Shown: piece by piece, positions 36,901-50,100 of the stretch | How positions within the stretch are numbered: position 1 is the stretch's first letter | Layout: each line of letters begins with the position of its first letter | Assembly: GCA_905250075.1 (NCBI GenBank) | Contig: CAJNOP010000095.1 | Span: 62,001-126,000, forward strand | DNA: 64,000 bases | Reading direction: 5' to 3' | Origin: Rotaria sp. Silwood1 | Taxonomy: Eukaryota; Rotifera; Eurotatoria; Philodinida; Philodinidae | The notes under the pieces: model-generated | Databases searched by the model: none | Seen by the model: the letters and a program-made list of their open reading frames with translations, nothing else | What the model was told of the DNA's origin: nothing | Program-made: the position numbers and the translations under genes

Positions 36901-37303
36901 ATTGGTTCAGATTGATGATTTGATGATGAACTATAATCAATATCAAAACGTGTTGGATCATAATAATTTCCTTGCATTAATTCATGGGATTGATATTGTC
37001 GTGTTGAATTTTTCATGTGTGAATTATCATTATTTATTCTAAAGAAAAGAAACAATACAATAATAATAATAAATTGATATATTCAACAAACTTTTTTGAT
37101 AAGGAATGTTTTGGTTGTAAATCGTGTATTTCATCATATGCTTGATTATTAGCTATTTCAGTTTCAGTATTTTGTTGACGTTTTAATATTGATGGTGTTG
37201 TTATTCGACTATTTATTGTTGATAATTTATGATTAGTTGAATTTGTTTGTTCATCATTATCATCATTATGATTTACTGCTGATTGTATTGGCAGATTTGA
37301 CAT
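30953..37303 (-). CDS. Large low-complexity Ser/Thr/Asn-rich protein, function not recognised
   Basis: Nine exons join in phase to 1186 codons plus stop: 37303-37092, 37038-36867, 36558-35848, 34884-34848 (37-bp micro-exon), 34787-34677, 33950-33818, 33743-33644, 33573-33076, 32539-30953. The first exon starts MSNLPIQSAVNHNDDND. Most of the protein is polar repeats (Ser, Thr, Asn, Gln, Asp runs), typical of disordered regions. A few islands look conserved: SPPFGDTSESIQQGIAQSAG in exon 3; a basic patch SRGTKKRKQ ending exon 7; ELIPGHRGDRDVDELVMFID at the start of exon 8 (about residues 500-520); FVTVKNRRRLIKERR (about 703-717); and TDRFNLDDLTAYLAMKW near the C-terminus. Tyr/Pro-rich stretches fill 850-1100. 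No signal peptide, membrane helix or catalytic motif. The basic patches suggest a nuclear or RNA-associated protein, but I cannot assign a family. Confidence 0.8.
34995..35158. repeat. Compact foldback/hairpin element in an intron
   Basis: Lies in the 963-bp intron between exons 3 and 4 of the low-complexity gene. A strong stem at 35060-35103 pairs GATTAAAAGAAGATCATAAG with CTTATCTTCTTGATTAATC across a TAAC loop. Weaker pairing continues outwards (ATATAGAGTGGCAGTCTCCC against GGCTGAGCAGCACTCATATA). It is small enough to be a MITE or a precursor-like hairpin. Confidence 0.55.
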
Positions 37304-40300
37304 AATGATGATTTGATGATTTTATTTGCAATTATTGATTTCAGTATTGAGAAATCAATTTATAAAGTTTTCTTGATTTGTTTTTAATTAATTGATGATT
37401 ATATAATTTTCCTGGTTCGAGTTAGAGATAATATTCCACATGAAATATATCTAAGAAAAAAAAACAAACAAAAAAAAACAACTGAATAATTTTACTAATA
37501 AAATTGTTATACGCAAAAAATAAATTAATTGATAGTTGAATTGTATTCAACATAATAGATCTTCTATTCTATATTGAAATTCTTCTCATACATTCCTGAT
37601 GCATTGTATACACAATCATCATTCAGTACAGCCATCAATAATGTTTGGTTTCCTCATAGTAAAAATCATAGGTGCGCTACAATCAATATTGATAAGATTT
37701 AAAAGACAATATTTTTCTTTTTTTTTCTATTATAGAAGATATATTATCTAATAAATTATTAGTTGAAGAAAATAGTTTGATTTCAATTAGGACGAGTTAT
37801 ATATAGTGACATCTATTGTTAGTATGATGAACTTCGGTGAGTTTAAGAATATAATTTAACTAGTAACATGACGAAAAAAATAAAATTGATGAACTTTTGC
37901 TCTTTTCAAATTGAGAAATCGATTCGTAAGAGTAGAAAAGATATTAGTGAAAGCAATTATTTATCTAAGAATTTTTCGATGATAAAAATAAACTAAGAAA
38001 ATAAAACTGAATCAATAAAAGTTTTAAAGATATTCTTCGTGTCTCATTCAGCTAATGATGAAGTTTAATAAGAATGTTTCTAATTGTATTGATTACAGTT
38101 GTGTTCTATTACAAAAATATGTTTTCTTAGAACATGACATTTAAGTGGTGGTACTCAGATAGTCTAGAAATGAAATTTTAGTAGTAATAAACATATGAAA
38201 AAATTATTTCTAGGAAACTTTCGATAAAATTCTTTAACATTATGTGATAGATAAATGAAATTATAAACCTATAGAAATATCGAAGATCACATACAAAAAC
38301 TAAAAGGATTTTCAAAATTTTACAGAAAACTCTTTCTTATTAATTGACAGCTAGGAGGAATGTGCAATGCAAGTGTATATATTAACAGTGAGTTATCGAC
38401 ACAGAATCTACTGAGGTACTGATTACATTGGCATCGATGTTTACTGAAGCGCACCGGTTACACTGATATTCGCGTTCGGTACAATATTGAGACATTAACT
38501 TTATCAAAATGTCCCCTTTTTGTAACGATGTGTTTTAATTAATCAATGAACACTGATGCCAGCATGTACTACCTACATAACCGTAGTATCTAAGTGATTT
38601 CATGAAAAATGATCTTCTCAGTTAATACTAATTATGGAAATTTTTTTTCGAAAATTTAAAAAAATCTCAAAAAGATTCGGTGAAGGTCTCACATGAAAAT
38701 GACAAACAAAACTTACAAACATGTTGTAAATAATTTCTATTTAAATATAGCATAGGCAAAATGTTGTGATCGGAATTTTGAGTGAGCTGAAAGAAAAAAC
38801 GTTTTAATTTAATAATCCCGATAAAAGGATGGTTTCAATTTACTTATACGTACATCTATTGTAGTAGTTTATTCTGTTGTTTTTCTTTCTATAAGTATAT
38901 ATATATATATGTATTGACAAGTATGCTTTATCAAAATATGAAAAGATGTAAAAAAATAATAATAAAGAAATAACAAAAGCAAGACTAATCAAGGTTATAT
39001 TCGATCTAGAGAAGTTTTCGAATAATTTTCTTTTGAGTCTACTATTTACTCTCATCACTTTTTCTTTTCTGTCAAATGAAAACCGTTCTCTGTTAATATT
39101 TGATTATTTACTTACTATGATGAAATGTCTATCTATTACTAGACTCTTCCCAAGTCTTCATCGGTTGTAAACACTTTGCTCTTTCTTTGAATGTCATTCT
39201 ATTTCATATTCTTATCACAAGGATACAATAGAATTGTCTTATCTATTTTTTGCTTCAGTTTTTAATTTATCGCAATTGAACAAAGAATAAATAGCATGCA
39301 TAATTGTTATGAAAAATATGATTAGTTATGAATATCAAATTTCGTTGTAATAAAGTTCGACCGTAACAAGCATTTTCTATTTGTTGTAATGCATTATGTA
39401 AAAAAGAAAAGAGGACATTGTTAAGATTGTTTGTCCTCAGGAGGGATGGAGTGAGTGAGTTAAGATTAGGTATCTCTATATGCCATGAGCACATTTATGA
39501 TTAGTGTCTTCGTTTCATCATCGGATGTACGGAAGAGTACATTGATAAAACATCATTTCGAAAATAGCAGTTCCATTCGATTCTACAATTATCTGTGTTA
39601 ACGACTAGATTAAAAGCTTGTTTATTGTTTTATAAGTTATTTCTTTGTAATTCTAAAAGGAAGCTTCTAGGAACTTTTTTCGAGTAATGAACACTATATA
39701 TCATTACAAATAATGAAACATTCATATATTTTAAATGATTCGATTTAAGATTCTTCTATTTGTTTCTAATCTCGATTCGTAAATGAAGTTTGTCCCAAAA
39801 AAGTGTGTTTCTTTTCTGTCAAGAGGCATTTACAACAAGTTTCTTATTTCCTATATAGAAATGACTCGATAAACATAGCAGAAAAAAAATGAAAATTGAG
39901 TGAATCAATCAACTTTTCTTTTCGATAAAACTACATACAAGTCAAAGATACTTCTCATATCAAATTCTAAGTATTATTCATATTTGTTCTATAAACTATA
40001 AAAGTGAAGCTAACCGTTAGTTTATAACTTACGAGAAAGAAACTATTTGAACTGATACCTGCTTGTTGAGCTTATATTAAGCCTATAACGACGTCTTAAT
40101 GAAAATAGAAATTCTAACAGCATTCGTCTCTATGGATCTTTGAAATTGAATTACGACCTTTTTACTAAATTTTCGACTCAATTTTAGATAAATACTGAAA
40201 AGTCAAAAGGGAGAATGTCGATTTGAAATTCCACTCATCAATAAATCTTATGATCCATAGAATATCCTGAAAGTTTCAACACAAAATAATGACTTTTTTT

Positions 40301-41189
40301 TGTCAAGTTATTAAATTGCTAAGTAAACTCAATTTTTTGTATTATGCTTGTGGCATAGGATTAAGGTTTCTGGAAATTTGATATCTACGCAATAGTACAT
40401 ATTTTTCAGATGCAAGTTTCAAGACACTCTTTTGGTAATTTGACCTATCTATAAGCAATATTATAAGCTCTGATGTTGTTTTTGGTTTATCTTCTCAATA
40501 CATACCTACAGTTGCGTCGAAAATATCAATATAACGATTTCAACTGAACTGCAACGCTCATTGAGAACAAATCCTCTTTTGAACATTTTCTGTTCTCATT
40601 GAAAGCGTTCTTTTAGATTCAATATAATCTCAAACACTGAGTATCGATTTGAATGGTTCCCACATTACCTTTATAATTATACAAATATATTCAAAACAAA
40701 AATAAAAATAGACTTTGTTTTAATTTTCGTTGTTTCTTGTGTTTGATACTGTTCATTAAAAATCAACAAAAGAAAAAAAACGTACATTAACACAAAAAGA
40801 ACACGAATTAGTTTAACAAACACTGTTCATCAAAAATGAAATCTATTGCGAGAAAGAAAAAACAACAACACATAGATAATCATACAAAAGGCCAAACAAA
40901 AAAAAAACAAAAACAAAATCATAAACATCTACATGTTTTTCTCTTTTGTTTTGTTTTATTTTTTCTATCTATGTTTATAACATGCTATATATATAATGAC
41001 AATCCTTATTTAGGACAACACATTTTTTTTTTTCTTTGAGCAACAAAATGAAATAAACAAAGTGACTGTTAAATCAGTTACAAAACAGAAGAAGAAAAAA
41101 AAATAACTATCCCGAATACAATAAAAGAAAGAAAAAATAAAACAAATCACAGTTGCTCGAGAAATACAAAACTGTACATTAATAATACA
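37304..41189. other. Intergenic region, no supported gene
   Basis: 3.9 kb between two minus-strand genes. It holds the 5' region of the low-complexity gene (left) and the 3' UTR of the PAS gene (right; A-rich on the plus strand at 40740-41160). Minus-strand open stretches at 38840-39058 and 39267-39494 resemble nothing known. A weak, gapped inverted repeat may lie at 40125-40265 (CTATGGATC near both ends). Otherwise featureless AT-rich sequence. Confidence 0.45.
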
Positions 41190-44100
41190 TTAGTAAGGAT
41201 AAGTCGTATTATGTTGATGATTGGTAGAGAAAGGTGAGTTTGTTAAATCGTTTGTTGTTCCTTGAAATGAAACATTCATATGTGAATGGACAGATGTTGA
41301 TGAATTGTTATTATTATTAGTCGTAGTATTAGTATTAGTATTAGTAGCAGTAGTATTATTAACCGGTGTATAAGATGATGGTGGTGTTAAAAATTCATCG
41401 AAGAATGAAGGTTTAACATCGAGATATGATGAAGTTTGTATAGGATCAAATTGTTGTGAAGAATTTCGTTGATCTTGATAAGTCGACGAATAAAAAGGTG
41501 ATTGATCATTTGGTGAAGAAAATAATGATGATAGTGGTGATGGAATTGATGGTGTTTGAGGATGATTATTATCTATGGGTAATAATTCAATTGGTTTTGT
41601 TGTTGTTGATGGTGATGATGAAAATAAACTATTAAGAAAATCTTTTTGTTCAGGATTATTAACAGGTATCGCTGTTGTAGTTGTAGATGTTTGACGGTTT
41701 TGAATATGTCGACGTGCAAAATGTTTATTTTTTATATTTTCTAATTGAGATAATTTATTTAATATTGTATTCTACTTTCGAAAAAAGAACAATCAACACA
41801 TCAAAAAATGATAGAAGTTTTTTTTGAAAAAATTTTTTATACTCGTCGTGTTTTATCATTTGTTTGATTAACATCAAGTGTTTCTTGCCTTCGGAGTAAT
41901 TCCAATTGAGATTCTAATTTAGCTTTGGCTAGAAATATATTTAAAACAGAAGATTCATATAAAGAGAAAAATTTTGAAACGTATCTATCAAAAATATTCA
42001 AAATTCCACATATTTTTATTAAATATGATTTATTATCTGACTAAAAGAAATCTCAATAAATTCTTTTTGATTTTGATTACAAAAATGGGATTTACAAACG
42101 GAACCAGAGATGGGACCCAGACCGATACAAATTTCCGTCTGGTTCCATCGCTAGTGAAGACAATCAAAGTAAGTCACAATTTTTGTATTAATCATTTAAG
42201 CATATAGAGAACACTTCTAAATTAGAATAACTTCAAACAGTTTTGGACTTAGAGACATTGTCTCGACAGAGTTTCTGTACGAAACAGATATAAGCAGAAG
42301 AACTGAGAGAAGAATTTTCGAGCTACAATTTTGTCTGTAATTTGATCTCACATTGTTAAGAATAGCCTCCAAGTTTTAATGAAAGCGATTGCTTCTGTCA
42401 TTAGATATTCAAAAACTTTCGATGTTATTGATAGTTTCTTAAATCTCATCAGTATTTTTGAACACTGAATATTTCAAAAATAAATCAATCATTTCGATCG
42501 ATACATTAGGAATATTCTTAAGATCATGAAGTTTACAAAATTTCAAGTCAAATATTCTTTTATTCTCTATAAGTCTAGAACATTTTGGAATTATTTTATC
42601 CTAGAAGTCTTCTGTATAAGTCAAAAATAAAAGTTCAAAAGCCATGATTCACATCAAGTGACTACAACATTAGATAAAATTATAAAATGAAAAAAATCAT
42701 TGCAGACTTATTAAAACATTTTACTAAAGTAAAAAGTTGTCACTCGATATTCACAACAGATCAAAACAAGAATTATAATGTATGACTTTGATTAGTTACA
42801 ATTAACTGAAATACATTGAAAGTGCCGTATAAATTTATTATGACAGACATAATGAAGATTAGTGTCAGTTTTGAAATCATGCTATATATTCCTAATCGTT
42901 AATGATTGACGATCTAATTTTCATTCATTAAAACAAACCTGCTTTATATTTTTTCAAAAAATCAATATCTTGTTGATGTAAAGCTTCGGGACTAAGTGGA
43001 GTTGAATTTGACTAAATAATAAATAAAATAAATATAATTATTAAATATGTACATCCTGTTTTTTTTTCCAAACCTTGGATTGATTTGTTTGAAATTGTGA
43101 TGTTACTGTTGATGATCTGGTATTTCCATTTTGTGTATTAGGTTCACCACCATTCAAAAGTCGAACAAGTGTTGAAGATGAATCACCTTAAGAGAAATAC
43201 TTATTATAAAAAAAAACATTTTTTTTGAGGTGCAAACCGGGTTGTTTTTCATGATTGTATTTTATTGAATTACTAAGTATACCACGTACAATTGATTCTG
43301 AATCATTTTTCTGACGTAAAGATGCATCTGTTAACGATGGTGAAGATTCTAATTGAACTTTTTCTTCCATATCTACGTCTATTAAAAATAAATATAATTA
43401 GAAAAAAAAAAACTTTTCATATAATTTGAGAATGTTTTTTTTTTTTTATATTCATATTCTACCTGAACCATTTTTTTGTATTTTACTCTTATCATTTAAA
43501 CGTCTATAACATGCTGTTAATGATTGAATATTATTAATCATATTTGCTAATTCACCATCCATATGTTTATCATTATCCATTAATATTTGTATATAATCTT
43601 GTATTGTTAATGGACGTGTTAATTTTGATACACCAAATATATTTCCTTGTAAATTTAATGGTTGTAATTTATCTGTTGTAAAACACATACTCAATGACGG
43701 TACACATATACGACATTGATCATTTGATGCTGATGATGAATCAGTATCCGATGATGAAACTAAAATAATAAAAAATAAAAACAATTATATTGTACAAAAA
43801 AAAAAATTTAATTTACGAAATTTAAATGATGAACTATTTCCTTTAATATCAGCTGCACATTGATGTTTCCATGCTGTTTGTAGTTCATCAAATTGTGATC
43901 TTTGCATTGGACTAATAAAATAAAAATTTGTTAATCGAATCCCTTTGAGATTAATATGTGAAACACAAGCTATGAAAGAGAGGATCAATTAACATATTTT
44001 GATGAGTCATTGTCGGACCTGAAATTGGTGGATCAGGTTTTTTAGACTCAAACGTGGTCTCGATTGATCTAATTTTTTCGGATTTGGACCCGATGGGCTC

Positions 44101-47100
44101 TAGTGGAGAGCGATGCAACCCTCTACTCGATGTACATCAATACTCTTTTTAGATTGTGTTTCACAAAAAAAAAGAGTCTAAAGATAATTATTTATAATTT
44201 ACTTTAAAACTTCATTTCGAGCTATGATTATATCATGATTTTCATGATCAGATATTAGTTTATATTCAGTTTGAAGAAAAACTAATGAACCATCACGTGC
44301 ATTTAAACGCCATTGTAATTTACTTGAACCAGTTGTTACACCTAAAATACAAAAAACTTATAAATTTCTTTAAACGAAAAAAATTTTTATTTTGTTGTAC
44401 ATTTCCAAAGTGCATGTAATTTAACTAAACGATCTTCATAGTAAACAAAATCAAATATTGATTGTGAAACTATTTCATGTGGTAAATAACCAGTTATTAA
44501 AGCACCGCGATGATCTTCAAAAATAATTTCACCAATTAAATTCATTTTTGTATAAAATTCTTGTTTATGAATATCATGTAATGTTATATCAATATAAGAT
44601 GAATCTTCTAGTGTTATTATAAGTATTGTAACTGCAGAATGATTGTGTCGTGCTGTTGTTGAATGAACATCTATTAAAGAAACAATAATTTGAAGGTAAT
44701 CAAAAAACAAAAGTAAAAAAGATTATTTAAATTCATACTAGCATTATCAGAACTTAATTTTTTCTTTCGATGAATTTTAACTTGACGATATTCATTTGTA
44801 TTATTTGTCATCATACGAACATAATAGATATCATTAGCTAAAATATAACAATATTCATTTTGTTTATGTTTCAGATAAAGAAAAACAAAAATAACAACAA
44901 GATTGTTCGCGAATATAACAGATCATTGAAAAAAATATTAAATCATATTTCTTCCGTTCTATTAATGGTTTATGTCTTTTTTTTTCACATAAAACACTTA
45001 TTAATGATTTAAACTGTAACTCTGTTTTATACAAATTTTCTCTTCCAGGAGGCCAAAAGCTTATTTTTTGGATGCACAGACATAGAGTATGTGATACAAT
45101 AATCACGAAATTCAAGAGTGCTAACTCAATCGTTGGAGAGAGATTGTGCTGGATAAAACATAGATTTGCCTAACATGAGTATGCTTATTTTGGCCAAACT
45201 ATTGGTGAACGTTTGAGCAAACGTCTTGTATTCATTAAACCACATTATGCTCAGACTATATAGTTTGACCAAATTTGGGTATTATCATTATAGGTGTGTT
45301 ACATAACACCAATGATTTCTTCAACATAAATTCAAAACTGCTCCTAAAGATAATAATTTACGGGATGTACTAAAAAGGTCGACCTACAGAATGATTCTAT
45401 GCTTCTTGGATTTGAGAGAGAAAACCAGAGTTATGATGAAAAAGAACTTATCAAAAAATTGGAACAAGTTAACATTTACTTTTGCAGACTTGATGGCGCA
45501 CATTGACGTTTCCTGTACCGAAACAGTTCAAATCTCTTAATGTGTACTAACTGACATTGCTCACTGTTTTAACACGAACGATATATATCTCCCTGGTCAA
45601 AATAAACTAAACACCTTATTTTCATGTTTTTCTCCTCTTTATAATTTTCGTTGAGCTTCATTCTTATATCACAGATATATCTTTGATTACTTGACTTTTT
45701 CTGAAAATTAGAACCTTATAGGATGAGAATCCGTTGAAAAAACGTAATTATGTCTCATGTACTCATGCAGCAATGAAACGAAAATCTGTTATTTTCTTGC
45801 TGAATTTTGCCTTTTTCCTGTTTCCAATAACAATAGCCTTTAATGAACACATCCGCTTCTTCGCACTTTTTCAAAGCATTTTGTGAAGAGATTTATCCAA
45901 AAAAGCTTGTAATAGTGAGAATGAGACCAAAAAAAGCTAATGTATGCGCCAAAAGTTGGTGTTACAGAACAGAGAAAAAAACCAAAATTCAGCAAGAAAA
46001 CAACAGATTTTCGTTTCACGGCTACATGAGTACATCAGATACAATTCTATTTTTCTCCCCGGATTCTTATCCTATAAGGCTGTCATTTTCGGAAAAAGTT
46101 AAGTAATCAAAGATGTATCTGTTTTATAAAGCTGAGGCTCAACGACAATTGTAAAGAGGAGAAAAGCATCAAAATAAGGTGTTTAGTTTATTTTGATCAG
46201 AGGGATATATATATGCGGCGTACCTATCTTTGAAAGATCAACAGCGTCGATTAGAAATGAATATTAATTCATTTTAACTAATTTCATATTTGATTATTTT
46301 ACTTCATAAAAAAGAACTTTTGAATAAAATTATAAAAGATGAATGATAAACAATCTTTTTTTAATATTATAATCATATCATTTGATAGGTTCATAGTATG
46401 TGTATTTCGTATACAAAAAAAACAACAATCCGAAGTTTTTAATTCGACTTCTGGTAAATTTGAACAGTTTTTAAAAAATTTGATCAAATACAATTATTTG
46501 AATGCAGCAAAAATGACATTATTAATATTTACTAAGGAGAACGAAACAACCAAACGTTTGCATTTACTAGATGAAGTTTTTATTTTACAAAGTCTTCTAA
46601 TATGTTAATATATATTCTTCTTCATTTCATGATCATTTCATTATTTTCCATTATATTTTACTGTATTTCACAAAAAAGAATTATGTGAAATATTATACTT
46701 TCCCTGTAAACTCTTATTACTATTCCTATTAAAAATTGATACAATTTTCTTTCTCATGGTTCTTTTTGTAATGAAATTTATAGAAGATTCAATTCTTATA
46801 CATAATGTATTGTAAAACTGCATACATAAAAAATGATGAAATGAAAGATCATCATGAATATATTTTCATTAAACAAAAAAAGAATAATTTCTATGAGAAG
46901 AATACATTCTTTGAAGAAATTGTATCATTAAGTCTCGTGATTGTCCTAAAGTTTCTACGAGAGAACAAAATACACCGTAATTCTTGAAATTTGTTAGAAT
47001 AAAAAAATAACTGCAAGTAACTGAAAGCACACCGTGCGTAAAAATGTTGTTTTTTTCTTTTTACAGCGAATGGCTATGCTGTAATTTCAACTAATATCGA

Positions 47101-50100
47101 CAACAAATTTTATACTAAATTAAGGCGCATCGAAAATTGGATACATCAATATGAAATAGTAAGAATATGGCAAATTTTCAATGTTGAATTCAGGAAATTG
47201 TTTAAAATTTTACGCCATATGAGCAAAGAAAATTTTCTTTTATGAGATAGTTCTAATTAGATCTGATTTAAAGTGATGAATATCACAAAGTACTGAATAT
47301 TTGATCTGTAAATATTCGAACAATAATAAAAAAAATGAAGCTGAAGAAAATGACAATCAGAGACGGAACACAATCATTTTGACGAAGCAATTGTAAAAAA
47401 TATAATTTTCATGTTTTAACAAATATTAACCTATTTGAGATTATTGTATGTTCGTATCTGTTTCATCTTTGTGCTGTTTTAAATGAGCTCTAGTTTGAAT
47501 TACTTCATAAAAGAAATTATTCTCTACTTATATAGCACATCATTTTAAACAATTTCCTAAATCCGATATTGAAAAGTTGCTATTATTCTAACTATTTCGT
47601 ATGGATGAATCCGATTTTTGATGCGCTTTAATTTAGAATAAAATTTGTCGTTGATGTTATTTGAAATTACAGCATGACCACCTACTGGAAAATGTTTTTA
47701 TGCATCCTGTACATCAACACATAATAAAGTAGCTCAAACTATATCAAAATACCTAAAAAAAAACAGCTTTGCAATACTAACTATATATCTATTCTATCTT
47801 ACTCACATTTCCGATCGATCAGGTTTTAGAGACATTCTGCCAGTATTTTTTTATTGTTCACATTAAAAATAATCGATTCGATTTGTTTGTTTTTAGTCAC
47901 TATCTCTTTCAAATAGTGGTCGACAGTTTGTAATAAATGTGATAATTAAAATTTGTCTATCATGATTTGATTTACATGTCTTACTAAGCAACGTTTATTT
48001 TATATTGAAATAAGTAATTCTTGAAAGTTCTAGCAGTTGTATAATGGGACCTATGAGTTAAATTGTTCAGTTATAAATTCTTTTTTCATAAAAAGTACTC
48101 ATTATGTCAAAATTTATCAATTACTACATTTTATTATGTAAATGACAATTAAAAGGAAAAGTAAAACTTTTGAAGTTCTCTTAAAAAGAAAGAGAATGTG
48201 CTCATCACTAACGATACGTGAGTAAAAAACATGAAATGAGCATGTGTCACATATTTCTTTATTTTAATATTCCATTTATTTTATCGATTTCACGAATTCG
48301 AATGTAGATTCTTTTGCTATATTTCCATCTATATGAAATCTTATATAATTAAATTAATGACATTAGTAAATACAAACTAAACAAATATTTCTCTATATAA
48401 TCATAGACCGCTGATTAAATGAGAAAGAAAGAAAAAACTGTCTTCTTTCATTAGAATTAGTCTGGTTGGTGTCGGACTCATCCGAGTCTAGATCCGAAAA
48501 TTTTGGATCTGATATAAGTCTTTCTCTTTTAATAATCGAACTCTAGAACGGAATCAATGAACTTTTATCGGTTTTTCCTACTAAATTAAATAGAAGAATT
48601 CAATTGATTATAACTGTTTTTTTTTCTTTGAATCAATTGTGTGTCATTTACTAATTTTTTAATTTCTATTCGAACTATCCTGAATAATATCTTCTTTATA
48701 CTGGTCTCGAATCAGCATTTTTTCATTATAAGCTTTATATTTTTCTTAAAAAATACTCGTATTGTTGTATATCTACGCATCGTTTTCATTATAACACACT
48801 ATCGGCATTTTTTTTATCTTTGTATTACTAGTCAATGAAAAAACACCCGAGTATGATCTATAATTCTGATACTGAGATTTGAGCCCTAGAGTTGTATCAA
48901 GAAAGCCGTAGGTAGAATATAGTAAAGAAGAATAGCTCGCAATAAATCAAGGCATGATATAGTGATGCAAAATTATATTCTTTCTTCATAATAAAATTCT
49001 TTCTAAGTATCATAAAGTTAACATAAGCGACTGATTTAATATAACTTACGTTGTGGTGGATTATTAAGAAATTTTAAAAATGAATCTCTTTCACTATCTT
49101 CAATAAATAATAATATTGATAAACCAACAAGTTCTGTCTAAAGAAGAAGAAGAAAAAAAAGCAAAATACATAATTTTTTGTTTTTGTGATTCTAAATTAA
49201 AACTAACTTGTTCAAAACCAAAATAACGTTTCACTGTTTTTGATACACCGATAATAATATGATAATTATCAAGACAAACTAGTATGCCCTGCATCGCATC
49301 TAGCAAGACATTTCCCATTGATTCAAATGGTAATCTATTTTGCTGACGTTGCTGTGCGTATGCAGATTCGGCAACTAAAACAATATTTTTTTGTTTTGTT
49401 TTATTTTGTTTTATAACATTTAATAGAGGTGATAAAAAATTAAATATTTACTTACATTTGTTTCCATCAGACATTACGGCAAAGGCTGCCGCATTGCCTT
49501 TTCTATCGTTTCTATTAACACACGTTTCAATACGTTCTGTGAATAATGAAATAAAAGTATTAATATAAAGCCAATTAAAAAGATGAATAAATTAATGAAT
49601 TTTTAATAAAATTCTTTTTTATTTTCTTTTTGTTTAATAATCTACTTAATTTTTCTTTTATTTGACATAATATAATTGTTTTTGATAATAGATCATCTAA
49701 AAGATTTATTATAGTACTTATAAATTTTTCGTTTTTAACTATTAAAAACTAAAATTAGTTCTACATGTGCAAAACTCATAAAATGAATGCATCAAGTACA
49801 TGTCGGTCGATGTTTTTCTTTTCTTCTTTTTCTTACTGTGTGTATACAAGGATGATGGTGAAAGCGAAAGACAAAAAAAAAAGGTTCGAATACAAAAAAA
49901 TGAAAAAAAGCATTTGTTGTTTTTGTCAAATAGTACTTCAACATGCATAAAAATAAGAAACAGAAAAGAATAAATAAATGGCAAAAACGTAAGGCAATAC
50001 TAAAAATAAAAAAAATGAAAAAAAAAAACTTCAATATAGTTGGAAAAAACAAAAGCGATGCTTAATCTTTTTTTTTAACCTCATAGACATATATATATGC

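Noticed and set aside
40836..41039. Plus-strand Lys-rich plus hydrophobic ORF
   Set aside because: It lies in A-rich sequence antisense to the 3' end of the PAS gene; low complexity explains it.
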